A stretch of 29,335 bases of DNA, from positions 55,399 to 84,733 of the forward strand of contig CDMY01000410.1 in assembly GCA_001179505.1 (NCBI GenBank). Reading direction: 5' to 3'. Shown here piece after piece: positions 1 through 10,476 of this stretch (within the stretch, counting starts at the first letter, position 1; the number at the start of each line of letters is the position of its first letter). The notes under the pieces are model-generated. The model saw nothing but the letters and a program-made list of their open reading frames with translations, did not search any database and was not told the origin of the DNA. Position numbers and translations under genes: made by a program. This stretch comes from Vitrella brassicaformis (lineage: Eukaryota > Sar > Vitrellaceae).

Positions 1-82
1 GGCGGGGAGTACATGGATGGATGGATGGATGGCACTCTCGTGTGTATGTGCGCGTGTGATGGGTGGGTGACTCATCGATCAG
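1..82 (+). other. Intron end of the MTR4 gene
   Basis: No coding sequence is supported here. The stretch carries a (GGAT)n run and a TG-rich tract and ends in the acceptor ag at 81-82, so it reads as the 3' part of an intron. The N-terminal exons of the helicase, including its first RecA domain, lie to the left of the window. Confidence 0.6.
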
Positions 83-3000
83 TTCAAGGAGTCGCGTTTC
101 ACCGAGGCCGTCGCCAGCATCGGCAAGGACATCGAAGACCAAAAGGTATGTGGGCACCGTAGGCACCAATTGTTGGCAATGCACACCACACACGCAGCGC
201 AGCAGGGTCGGCTCACGTGTGTGATGGGACGGACGGCCGCATGAATGTCTGTCTGCGTGCAGCTCGATACATACGATAAATGTGATGTGCACCGCGGTGC
301 ATCTGTCGCGCGGTGCGGGTGTGTGTGTCAGATGTTGACCAAGAAACAGTTGGCCAAGAACAGGGACCGCAACCGAAGCGACCTCGAGAAAATCGTCAAG
401 ATGTGCCACGAAAAGTACATATGCACATGCGCACCACTTCACCAGACCACACCAGCCATCCATGGCGGGGCGGATGTGCGCTCATCTGTGCCTGTCTGTC
501 TGTATGTGTGGATGTGTGTGTGCAGGTCGTATACGCCGGCCATCATCTTCTCCTTCTCCAAGCGTGACGTGGAGGGCAACGCCGTCGCCATGAAGAAAAT
601 CGACCTTCTCGTGCGTATCACACACACCGCACACACAAACACACGCCCGGCCGTCTCCTCGCGCGCACCTCTCTGCGTGTGTGTTTGGTCACCCACCCAG
701 GGAGATGACGACAAGCGCATGGTGGAGCAGATCTTCGACAACGCCATGAAGACGCTGGCCGACGAGGACAGGGCCCTCCCGCAGATCCTCTACATCAAAC
801 CCCTCCTCATGCGCGGCATCGGCATCCACCACGGCGGGCTCCTCCCCATCATCAAGGAGGTCATCGAAATACTTTTCCAGGTCAGCACACCGCGCCACAC
901 ACCACACGGAGGGCGAAATTCCAAGGACAGATGATGGACAGAGAGATCAGTCAAGACCTTGAGTGATCCCCACGCGGGCGTAGCTCCCTTAGCTCAGTTG
1001 GTTAGAGCGCGAGTCTTATGAGCTCGAGGTCGACGGTTCGAGCCCGTCAGGGAGCGTTTTGCCAAAGTTGTGATGAAGCCGTTTTCTCTCCAAGACCGCT
1101 CCCGTTGTGCCGAGCAGCCTCTCGTGTGCTTTTGGAACCCTCATCAGCCGTAGCTCGCATAGATCCGCAGAGATCTCCTTGCTTAGCTTGTGCCTGTCTT
1201 CTTGTGTGTTGGCTTGTGCCGACGATGGGTTGATCTTTGGTCTTTCTGTGCTGTGTGTGTGTGTGTGTGTCTAGGAGGGTCTGCTGAAGGTGCTGTTCTC
1301 GACGGAGACCTTCTCGATGGGCGTCAACATGCCCGCCAAGACGGTGGTCTTCACAAGCATCAAGAAGTGGGACGGGCAGGAGTTCAGGTGGATCAACAGC
1401 GGTAATTAAAGCAAAGCAATGATCTCACACACATCTGGACACCTGTGAGATCCTGTCCACCTCTCTGTCTGTTGGTGTGTTCAGGTGAGTACATTCAGAT
1501 GAGTGGCCGGGCGGGCAGGAGAGGCCTCGATGACAGAGGTGAGGCGGGCAGGGAGGGAGGAATGCGATAGATGCATGCGCGTGGAGATGAGGCATATCAT
1601 GTCATGCGCCGGATGAATGCTGTGTGGCTTGAAGGTTTCACGATCCTGATGTTTGACGAGCAAGTTGAGCCCGAGACGGCCAAGGGCATGTTCACAGGCC
1701 AGGCACTCAGACTCGACAGCCAATTCCACCTAGGGTGGGTACACACAACACAACACAGCACACACCACGGCTGGCTGCTCACTAGCTAAGAAGAGACCTG
1801 CAGGCTGTTCGTCCATCTCTCTCCTGTGTGTGTCAATCAGTTACAACATGTTGTTGAACCTGATGCGCGTGGAGGGCGCCGACCCCGAATACATGATACA
1901 GAGGAGCTTCTACCAGTTCCAAAGAGACAAGTCAGGGAGGGACCTGACTGACCAGCCTACACACACACACACACCCCGACAGACAGGTGTGGATGTGTTC
2001 ATGTCACGACCCCTGTGTGTGCCAGGCGTGCTTTGGGCATCCAGGAGCTCTGCAAGAAGCTCAAGGAAGAGGTCAACAGACGCACAAGCGCATACAGAGA
2101 TACTGTGAGGGAGACGACGATCTGTGTGTGTGTGTGTGTGTGTGTGAAGGCTGAGGGCATGGAGGACATCGTCCCGCTTATCGAGATGCCCGAAGGTCAC
2201 ACACACACACACACACACATACAACAGACACACGCCACGCCACGTCACGTCAGGCAATGGATGTACTGCACGCGATTGCTGTGCTGTCATGCGTCGTCAG
2301 GTGTGGCGCTTCCCGACATCGACGTGAACAGGTCTGTCGCCGAGTACCACAAGCTCACCGAACGCCAAAACGCCCTCAGGTGGGAATGATGGACGATGAA
2401 ATCGCCCACACCACACCACAGCCACCTGCTTCTCACATGGGGGGTATATGTCTGGTGTGTGTGTCAGGGAGACTTACCGGTCGATCGTCATGCTCCCGGA
2501 GAACATATCAAGATACATGCAGACAGGTAAGTAAGATCACCCCTTACCCCCCACACCCACCGACCCACACACACACACACACACACTCCTCCGCCCCTGC
2601 CCTGTCTGTGTGTCAGGCCGGATGGTGCATGTGGTCGACCAGGACGGCGTCGACTGGGGCTGGGGCATCGTTGCCGGCGCCGTCCGCAGGCCTCACAAGA
2701 CGGCAGCAGCAGCAGCCCGTGACAGCAGCGGCAGCAGCAACCACCAGCAGCAGCAGCAGCAGTCATCCTCAGGCGAGTTCATCGTGGACGTGCTGCTCGA
2801 GTGCGACCTCAGGTCGACACAGACGGTCAGTGCGGTTCGGAAGCCGACGCCGGCGCGGGCAGGTCAGGAGAGAGTGGTGGAGGTGATGCCCGTGTCGGAC
2901 AGCTGCATCCACGGCGTGGCCAAGATGCGGGCCAACCTCGGCGACATCAACTACAAAGAGGCCTCGGGCAGAGCTCATGTGAGTCCGTTGGGGGACCGGT

Positions 3001-4622
3001 GGGTGTGCGGGGGAGTGCTATGCGTGGGGATCGATCCTCTCTGTTGGTTTGTGTGCGTGTGTGTGTGTGTGTGTTAGGCGAAGATCACTATGGAGAAGAT
3101 CCGGGAGCGTTTTGACGGCTCCCCTCCGCTGCTGGACCCCATCAGCGAGATGGGGCTCGACGGCATCACACTCCAACCTACCATTGAGTGAGTGAGAGAG
3201 GGAGAAGTGCATTGAGAGGGGGGAGGGGGACAGTGACGGCGGCCGTGCGTCACATACATACTCATGTGTGTGGTCTCCATTCATTCAGCAAGCTGAAGCA
3301 GTGCGAGAGCGACATCGCCAGCCATCCGCTGCACAACCACCCCCTCCTCGACAAGCTGCTCGACAAGTGCACACACACACACACACACACCATCAGCCCC
3401 ACCACACGCGCCGCGCCCACTCATCGTCCATGTGGCTGGCTGCTCTGCAGGTACCGTGAGCGCCTCGATCGGGAGGAGCAGGTCCGCGGCCTCGAGACGG
3501 AGCTGGCGGGCCACCGGTACCTCGTCATGAAGGACGACCTTCGGGCCATGCGCAAGGTGCTCAAGCGGCTGCAGTACGTCGATAAGGACGGCGTCGTGAC
3601 GCTCAAGGGGCGGGTGGCGTGCGAGATCACCACCACCGAGGAACTGGTCGTCACAGAGCTGCTCTTCAGGAACACTTTCCAGACTATGGAGGTCCATAAG
3701 CACACACAGAGAGAGGGAGGGAGGGAGGGAGGGAGAGGGAGGGAGGGAGAGGGGGATGAATGACACACGCGTCATGTGTGTGTGTGTGTGTGTGTGGTGT
3801 GTGTCAGGCTGACCACATGGTGGCGACGTTGAGTGCGCTGTGTTTTGACGAGAAGATCGAGGACCATGTCGACCTGCACCCTGAGCTCGCCAAGGGGTTC
3901 GACCAGATCAAGGTGGGCGGGCGTCCCGTCCATCCATCCCCACCCACCTGCCCTGCGTCCGTGTGCTCATCGGGACTCTGTGTGTCCTGGCATGGCCTGG
4001 ATGCCATCCTGCCTGCAGGAGGTGGCCAAGATGACAGCTGAGGTGTCGGCCGAGAGCAAGCTGCCCATCAAAGTCGACGAGTACCTCGAGAAATTCAAAC
4101 CAAACGTCTGAACACACAGACACACGCGCGAACAACACACGCAGCCCCTGTCGCTGAACAAGCCAAGCCACATTTTTGTCTGTCCACATGTGTGTGTGTG
4201 TGTGTTTAGTTGATGCCTGTGGTGCTTCGGTGGATGCGCGGCGAGAGTTTCAAGGACGTCATCGACGGCACCGGGCTGTTCGAGGGGTCCGTCATCAGAG
4301 GGATGCGGTCAGACACTTCCACACACGCACGCACTGCCCCACCCTCCCTCCCTGTCTGATGCTCTGTCGGTCTGTCCGTCGGCGATTCGCTGCCATGCCG
4401 TCTATTCTATCACCAGGCGACTTGAGGAGCTGCTGAGACAGCTGGCCGCTGCGTCCAAGGCCATCGGTGCGCCACACACAGAGCCACTGATGGGTGTCCG
4501 CATGTGTGTGGATGGAGTATGTATGTGTGTGTGCAGGCAACGACGAGATGGAGGCCAAGATGCGGGAGGGCGTTACCAAGCTGAGGAGGGGCATTGTGTT
4601 CGCCGCATCGCTGTATTTGTGA
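83..4622 (+). CDS. MTR4: MTR4/SKI2-type DExH RNA helicase, 5' partial (21 exons)
   Basis: Nuclear exosome cofactor helicase that unwinds RNA and feeds it 3'-5' to the exosome (family knowledge). Exons: 83-145, 332-414, 526-610, 701-880, 1275-1401, 1485-1538, 1635-1734, 1841-1930, 2026-2104, 2150-2195, 2301-2379, 2468-2526, 2617-2978, 3078-3187, 3289-3366, 3451-3691, 3808-3912, 4019-4105, 4210-4307, 4417-4466, 4537-4622. Together they give 754 codons in one frame. Visible signatures are [14 protein letters not shown] (start of RecA2), [28 protein letters not shown] (motif V), [15 protein letters not shown] (motif VI), the KOW entry [17 protein letters not shown], and a C-terminal DSHCT end [11 protein letters not shown] before TGA. 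The KOW region carries an A/Q/S-rich insert (about 2700-2775), absent from typical members. SKI2 is the alternative, but the [19 protein letters not shown] and C-terminal pattern fit MTR4 better. RecA1 (Walker A, DExH) is outside the window. Confidence 0.95.
983..1056 (+). tRNA. tRNA-Ile(UAU), nested in an MTR4 intron
   Basis: A complete cloverleaf can be folded. The acceptor stem GCTCCCT (983-989) pairs perfectly with AGGGAGC (1049-1055). The D stem is GCTC/GAGC, and the anticodon stem is CGAGT/GCTCG with one T-G pair. The loop CTTATGA gives anticodon TAT at 1017-1019 with U33 and a purine at 37. The T stem is GACGG/CCGTC around TTCGAGC. The A box (tagctcagttgg) and B box (ggttcgagccc) match Pol III promoter consensus, and TTTT follows at 1057-1060 as terminator. 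It has no intron and lies on the same strand inside the 394-bp host intron 881-1274. The discriminator base is G, which is unusual. The Ile(AUA) identity rests only on the anticodon. Confidence 0.92.
1057..1060 (+). terminator. Pol III T-run terminator of the intronic tRNA
   Basis: TTTT directly follows the discriminator base of the tRNA, as expected for a minimal RNA polymerase III terminator. It is short, so some readthrough is possible. Confidence 0.7.
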
Positions 4623-5155
4623 GCACGACGGGACGGGATGGGGGCATGGGGGACACACAACACATGGACGGACGGACGGCTGATGAGGGAGGGTGCTGTG
4701 CTGGACTCGTTCGATCCGTCCACTGGTTAAATGGGTATAAAACGTCCTTCCTAGTCACTAGACACACATGCACTTATATAGAAAGGGGCACACATGCACT
4801 GCACACCGACTAAACACACACACAGACACAGACAGCATACAAATAAGACACACACGATCTTTAGATTAGAGGGATGGATGCATTCGGACGACATACATAC
4901 ATACGGTCACCAATAAAGTACACACACGCACACACCGTCGAAGCATCTCGCGCATCGCCGCCACGCCATCGGTCAAAATCAGCCCGCCAGGGCGGGCCGT
5001 CTGCCTATCTACACAAAAGTAATGAATTGAACGGTCAGGATGGCCTCACCAGACGACCGCATCGATGGCCGGGCACGTCAGCACCAAAAAGGCGCCTGCG
5101 CACACAACACATCCCGACACACAATACCCATCCATCCATCCGTCATTCCCTCACC
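4623..5155. other. Convergent intergenic region
   Basis: This holds the 3' flanks of the helicase gene (+) and the CBM20 gene (-), which converge. It contains GGGAC/GGAC runs, CA-rich tracts and (CATA)n, and no reading frame with family similarity. I see no convincing RNA gene. Confidence 0.5.
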
Positions 5156-6546
5156 TCACCCACCTGTGCGAGGCATGTATCGCAGAACGGCCCTCATGAC
5201 GCACCTCGCCACTCCCCGGTTGCTTCCCTCATGCCGATGGGCCACATGCGCATTCACAGGGCTGCCGTCGACGGTGCTTGAGACGGTCGAGATGGAGGGG
5301 CTGGCCAACGGCTTGCTGGCCATCGGCACTGCCCGCGGCGCAGCTGCTGGGATCTGCTGCTGCCTGGGGGCCTTGCGTATCGACTGCGCCACTACCCAAA
5401 GCAGCCATATGAAGGCCTGAATGAGATAGATGAGAGCACAACGCGTGTGTCTGTGTCCGTGTGTGTGAGAGAGAGTGTAGTGTGTATCTCTGCCTGCTTA
5501 CATCGTCATTTGATGGCGCGTGTGGGTGGTTGCTGGCAGCGTCGATGCTGACAGTGACGGGCAGCTCACATGACCGGCACTGACCCACCAGCACCAACAC
5601 GCGCTTCATCCACCACCACCCATTCCCTGGCCCATGCCCCACCTCAACCACACTCAAAGCAGCCCTCAGCTGCCGACCCACCAGCCACTTGTCGAACCGG
5701 ACGACGCCAACCAGGCCATGTGACTCCGTTGCGGCCACCAGTGGCTCCATGTGGGCATCCCTGACCCAGCTGCCGCACCGGCAGAGTCGACACATGCTGC
5801 GGCCGTCCAGCAGAGTGAACAGTCGCCGGATGATGGATGTGGGCAGCTGGTGAACAGACGCATGGAGGGTGTCGGGACTGGGGGAGCTGCTTGGTAGAGG
5901 GGCGCTTGATGGCCTCAGCAGGACGAACCTCGGCAGCACACCTGCACACAGCACAGCCACACAAAGGCACATGCATGACACACAGACACACACGCCGCCC
6001 GTGTGTCAGTCACTGCTGTCACTTACCGAACTCGTCAAGGATAGAGAAGCATCCCTTCGGGAGGCTTTGCACATCGTGATTACCTGGCAATGATCACATC
6101 ACATACACACACATGGCATGGCAACAGACATGTGGTATGTCAGTCATCACAGCAGACAGACATGTGGTGTGGTCAGACACTGAGTACCATCGAAAGGTTC
6201 CCACAAGACGGTCCCATTGCGTGCCCCAGAGACGACGTACTTGTAGTGAATACGTCCTGCGGCGGGCAGCAGCACCTCGGTGGAATTCCAGACGGGGAAA
6301 CTGTCGCCATCTGTTGTCAGCACCACTGCTTTGCGAGTGTCCCAGCTGCCCAGTGCATCGTGACTCCCAACGACGCCAAGCCGGTCACCTGCATGACAGT
6401 GGGCAGCGCAGCGTGCCACAGATCCATCACATATAGATCATCCTGTGTGCAGCCAGCGAGTCTGACAGCTGGGTGAACCAACCGGGTTGCGTGATTGTGC
6501 ATTTGCACTGAAAGGTCAGCGATGTGGTCCCTGAGCCACGCACCAT
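5156..6546 (-). CDS. CBM20 starch-binding protein with F-box-like C-terminal domain
   Basis: Exons on the minus strand in order: 6546-6483, 6388-6188, 6083-6027, 5941-5502, 5416-5156. This makes 341 codons, 340 aa. Residues about 9-95 form a CBM20 domain: TSLTFQCKCTITQPG, then GVVGSHDALGSWD, FPVW, IHYKYVV and TVLWEPFDGNHD. The starch site-1 residues of family CBM20 are present (W37, K71, W84), plus W55, so it should bind starch or glycogen. Residues about 125-255 start with an F-box-like helix run (QLPTSIIRRLFTLL) and continue into a block with VVRFDKWL and CELPVTVS that recurs in the gene at 27838-29036. The tail after exon 4 is low-complexity, with a hydrophobic start AFIWLLWVVA. No catalytic domain or signal peptide is seen. 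ATG 6546 opens directly into the CBM20 and is the first ATG after splicing; an upstream exon is not excluded. The recruitment role is an inference. Confidence 0.82.
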
Positions 6547-6626
6547 GAGGCGGCACCGCCCTCATTCGCGAGCTCAAGCTTGCGACGAGGCAAGGGTAGC
6601 GCACAACAACAGCGGCAAAGGCAGCC
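6547..6626. promoter_or_regulatory. 80-bp head-to-head intergenic (shared promoter) region
   Basis: Only 80 bp separate the start codon of the CBM20 gene (minus strand, 6546) and that of the LOV gene (plus strand, 6627). Both 5' UTRs and core promoters must lie in or overlap this stretch. No TATA box is evident. A shared bidirectional promoter is an inference from spacing. Confidence 0.5.
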
Positions 6627-8016
6627 ATGATGAGAGAGCCGCAGGTGGCTCCTCTTTCTGCAGCCGCTGCGGCAAGTACCGAAGCACCCGGCACTGAGTT
6701 GCAGGAGGACAAAGCGGACGAGGCTGAGCAGCAGGAGGCATGCCAAGATCCCAAGCTCAACACCAACAAGCGGCCGAGGCTGTCTACACCACAGCAGATG
6801 CACCCCACATGCGGCAAGATTGCCAGCAACATCGTCCCTCCCTTCCTCGCCCATCCCTATCATCATGCCCCTGGCGCCCAGGCAGCAGCGTCAGCAGCAG
6901 CAGCTGCCGCTGCGGCCTCCATTTTGCCGCCCGAGATCTTCGGCATGCATCCCATGGGTGGTCTGGTGAGTGAGGCCGAGAACGTACTGGTCGTGGCTGC
7001 TCTGGCCGAGGAGCGGCGGAAGAACCAGCAGCTGAGGGCCCGCGTGAGAGAGCTGGAGGGGCAAGGTGAACACAGACCATTCACATGACAGGGAGAGGGA
7101 ATGGGCGGGCCATCTGTGACTTTCGTGTGTCAGTTGAGGAGCTCAAGCAGCGTCTGCACATGATGATGTCGAGCCGGTCGCGTGACGACCAAGCGATAGA
7201 GGAGGCCACCAAGCGGTTCCAGTCGCTGCACTTCTCGACCGTCCTCTGCGACCTCACAATGAGAGATTGCCCTATGGTGAGGATCGAGGAATGGGTGCAG
7301 CACTGCAGTGGACAGCGTGAACATGCACCATGACGGCCGGTTGTTTGTGTGTCTGCACACAAGGTGGCGGTGAGCAAGGGATTCTGCGAGTTGACGGGCT
7401 ATGAGCCGTGGCAGCTGATAGGTACACACACTTAATACATGGACATCGATCATCCCATGTGCTGTGCGGGGGATTCTGCCTGCAGGGGTCAATTGCCGGC
7501 TGCTACAGTGCGACCAGACGTCGACGGAGACGGTAAGAGAGATCCATGACTACGTCGACCGACTCAAAAACGCCACAACTGTACAGATGCATGAGGACCT
7601 CGTGGTGAGTGACAGAGACAGACAGACAGACAGAGAGAGAGTAGGGAAGGCTTCGATACTGCATATTCTGTTTTTGCGCTTGTGTGCCTATCTGGGTGTG
7701 CGCATGTCAGGTGACGATCTTGAATCAGCGTCGCGACAAGAGTACCTTCACGAATCTGCTGCACATCTCGCCCATCTTTCTGGGCGGAAAGCTGTACCTC
7801 ATCGGCGTCCAGTCGGACGTCACCGGCTGCAAAGACGACATCGACACGCACAACAAAACCACCAAGACACTCATCAGAGAGGTAACACTGGGGCGCCCAG
7901 CGACCTCTCTGCTGATCGATCTATCCATTCATCTGTTGCTGTGTGCTTTGTGTGTGGTTCAGGTGATCAAGCAACTATTTGAGGCGGGAATTCCTCAGAG
8001 TGAGCTCTGCATCTGA
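6627..8016 (+). CDS. Coiled-coil LOV-domain blue-light sensor protein
   Basis: Exons: 6627-7065, 7134-7276, 7364-7421, 7486-7604, 7711-7881, 7963-8016; 328 codons, 327 aa. Residues 1-130 are low-complexity (poly-Ala, Glu/Gln) with a basic NLS-like NTNKRPRL at about 50. Residues about 121-160 have leucine heptads (ENVLVVAALAEERRKNQQL and on through LEGQVEELKQRL), a probable coiled coil. Residues about 178-292 are a PAS fold of the LOV class: VAVSKGFCELTGYEPWQLIG, then GVNCRLLQ with photoactive Cys217, then NQRRDKSTFTNLL (Asn258, Asn268) and LIGVQSDVT (Gln287). These are the residues that bind FMN and form the cysteinyl adduct in LOV families. The C-terminal helix ends at CI*. The order coiled coil then LOV recalls aureochromes (bZIP-LOV), but I see no clear basic DNA-contact region. 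It is therefore best called a LOV protein of unknown output, possibly nuclear. Confidence 0.85.
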
Positions 8017-8328
8017 CCTGAAGGCCCGGCGATCGAACGGACAAGACCTACGTGCGTGTGTGCGGCGTGTCTGTGTGTGTATAATGGCGTGTATGTGTAT
8101 ATTACGGTGGGTGGTCTGTTCTGCAATGCATACTGAGCACGTGTGGGGGCCCTGCGCTGTGTGCCAGTGGTACTCGCTCGGGGGCCATTTGGGGAATACC
8201 ATCCGGATCAATGCACACACCATTCATGCATACGTCCATGTGGGCCGACTGAGCTCTTTTGATTGGCGTGACGTCTAGGGGTGTGTGCACGTCACCTGTC
8301 TGCGTGTCCGCGATAGATGGACAGTCGG

Positions 8329-8357
8329 CCACCCACCCACCCACCCACCCACCCACC
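8329..8357. repeat. (CCCA)n microsatellite
   Basis: About seven uninterrupted CCCA/CACC units, followed by further CCACA-rich sequence to about 8390. Non-coding. Confidence 0.85.
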
Positions 8358-9044
8358 ACACCAGACCACACACCACACCACACCACATCGCATCTGTCTC
8401 CTCTCCTTTTTGAAGCACCTACGGAGTCCATCCATGTGAGCGTTTTTGGCGAGTGAGTGAGTCGGGAGTGTCGCAGTGTGTCGGTCAGCGAGCAAGAGAG
8501 GAGAGGCAGTCCGACTTTGTTGACACAAGCAGCATACACACACAAAAGATAGATTCATCCATATACAGAGGAGGGGAGAGAGTTGCGCGTGCATGTGTGC
8601 GTGAATATGGTGCGTGTGAGTACTGTGAGGGCCGGGAGGGACTTATGACTTGTGGGCGCCCTCGATATTGACGAGTCTGTCGTTTGTGAGGCGTTGTGGC
8701 ACAAAATGTACGTCCGTACCTACACACACATAGCTGCTGCAGACTGTGTGTACCTATGGCCGCTATTGTATGGCCGCAGCCATATGGATCGATCGAATGA
8801 TTGACTGATGGACGATCGAGTGACTCATCCATCCATCCATCTCATCCGGCTCGTCCATCCATCCATCGCCCTCCTCTCCTTCACTCACCCCGCATCCATC
8901 GCCTTCACTTCCCTCCCCCTCTGCCCCTTAAAATTTGCCACCTTCATCGCTCGCCCGTCAGCTCATCACGTGTGTCCAGCCCTTGGGCGGTTGGGGAGGG
9001 GGAAGAATTTGAAATGAGGCTTGCCAGGAAGAATTTTGAATGTT

Positions 9045-9115
9045 TGTCGAGAATTCTCGCCGGGAGACAGGGACGACGTTTGTCATTCAGTGATTTTCTT
9101 ACCATTTCTCAGCAG
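9045..9115 (+). promoter_or_regulatory. Upstream element shared with the AP2 gene
   Basis: tgtcgagaattct is followed by (c/a)gccg, gagac and then attcagtgattt. The same ordered blocks occur at 24210-24253 in the same orientation with a shorter spacer. Each copy lies about 170-230 bp before a predicted ATG (9280 and 24397). It could be a promoter module or a repeat relic. Confidence 0.45.
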
Positions 9116-9154
9116 ATTTGGAGCAGCCTGCGCTGTTTTTGCCCCTCTTCACCA

Positions 9155-9179
9155 ATGGCAGCCTCCCACAGGCTGCCAT
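9155..9179. other. 10-bp perfect hairpin
   Basis: atggcagcct (9155-9164) and aggctgccat (9170-9179) are exact reverse complements with a 5-nt loop cccac. It lies about 100 bp upstream of the J-protein ATG, possibly in its 5' UTR. Function unknown. Confidence 0.6.
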
Positions 9180-9279
9180 CGGCCTCTCTGCCTGACTGGT
9201 ATCACTCGCGTGTGGGCCCCCGGTGGCCTGTGCAGTGCGGATGGACAAGGACTAGAGAAACCGCAATGCACCGCGTGGC

Positions 9280-9611
9280 ATGTTGGGCGGCGACCAGAGT
9301 CGCATGCACTACGACCGTTATGGAAAGGTCGGCACTCATCCACTCATCCACTCACTCACTCACTCACAACCAGCAGCCCATCCCATAATGTGTGTGTGCG
9401 TCTGCGTGGCATCATGGATGGATGGATGGATGTGTGCAGGAGGTCCTCAGTCAGGTGGTGGCGTCCGATGCGGATCTTGGCCCTTCGTCCGCCACGGCCT
9501 CCAACCCAGCGACGTCAGCCCCATACCCACCAACTCATGCGCCCCACGATGGCCGCACAGGTACTCTCCTACAGGCCTCACACACGACACACAGACATGC
9601 CCGTCTCTGAA

Positions 9612-9649
<38 letters not shown>

Positions 9650-10431
9650 TGTTTGTTTCTGTGTGTGTGTGATGTTCAGCGGTGCAGTCAAGGCCATCGA
9701 GTGGCGGACGCAGCAGGAGGAGCACAACGAGATACCGAGCCAGGAACACGAGGTCAGAACGTGACATTCACACATCCACACCACAGCCGTCGGGATCATT
9801 CCCGTCTCTTTGTTGGCTGTCTGTCTGTCTGGCTGGCTGTCTGTCTGGCTGTCTGTCTGGCTGTCTGTCTGTCTGTCTGTCTGTCTGAGAGGCCTCTTGT
9901 GCCAGAACGGGGCCAGTCAGCTCATCGCATGCGCGTCGGGTTTCTTGTGTCTGGAGGGCCAGTCCGCCGCCTCCCCCATCGAGCCGGCTAAGGCGCTGTT
10001 GTCGGGCGAAGGACGGCAGGAGCAACTTCCCCCCACTGATGCGGTAAGTGAGCGGTTGCGCATGTGTATGTCTCTGTGTCTTGTGTGTGTGTGGTCAGGT
10101 TGAGCCGTTGCTGAGTTTGAGGTCGGATGAGTGTCTTCCCCTCTCGCCGCCACCCACTTGCGATCGCCCCTCTGGTGATGGTGGTGGGGCGTCAGTCGAG
10201 CCGCGTGTTGTCAGGGAGGCGGCATACTATGATCGTCTGAAGGTGCCGACCGACGCGACATACGCACAAATCCGGTGGGTGATGCGACTGTCGGCTGACA
10301 GAGACGGCAACGTGATGAATGTCTGTGTGTGTGCGTGTGTGTGTGCAGGAAGCAGTACTTGAGTTTGGCGCGTGTGTGTCATCCCGACAAGAACCCCAAC
10401 GACCGGGAAGCCACAGAGACTTTCCAGTTCA
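9280..10431 (+). CDS. J-domain (DnaJ/Hsp40) protein, 3' end unresolved
   Basis: Exons: 9280-9327, 9440-9560, 9688-9760, 9890-10043, 10099-10274, 10349-10431; 218 codons, ending in phase 1 at a good donor (gtgagc at 10432). Residues 1-170 match no family I know. From Tyr175 a J domain begins: YYDRLKVPTDATYAQIR, then KQYLSLARVCHPDKNPNDRE with the HPD motif (202-204) that stimulates Hsp70 ATPase, then ATETFQF. The expected rest of helix III and helix IV is not found downstream. Instead repeat copy 1 begins at about 10501. From the nearest repeat acceptor (10570) the frame reaches TGA after only a few codons. The gene may be truncated by the repeat, or may splice over it to an exon I cannot recognise. 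ATG 9280 follows an in-frame TAG. Exon 3 uses the second of two close acceptors, the only one that keeps frame. Confidence 0.72.
9812..9887. repeat. (CTGT/CTGG)n microsatellite in a J-protein intron
   Basis: Imperfect tetranucleotide array of CTGT units with regularly placed CTGG variants, running up to the 3' splice site at 9889. It creates long spurious open frames rich in Cys, Leu, Ser and Val. Confidence 0.9.
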
Positions 10432-10476
10432 GTGAGCAATCAGTCAGCCAGTCAGTCAGTTTTCACTCCCACCTGT

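Larger units (their letters stand above)
8017..9279. other. Gene-poor stretch between the LOV and J-protein genes
   Basis: No coding exon is supported. It holds the LOV gene 3' flank, a (CCCA)n tract at 8329-8357, CA/TG tracts, (CATC)n runs near 8828-8870, and T/G-rich sequence from about 9000 that is probably the 5' flank of the J-protein gene. Two small features are listed separately: the element at 9045-9115 and the hairpin at 9155-9179. Confidence 0.5.

Noticed and set aside
9812-9887. Regular tetranucleotide array resembling a CRISPR or satellite
   Set aside because: Simple CTGT/CTGG microsatellite in an intron, with no spacers.
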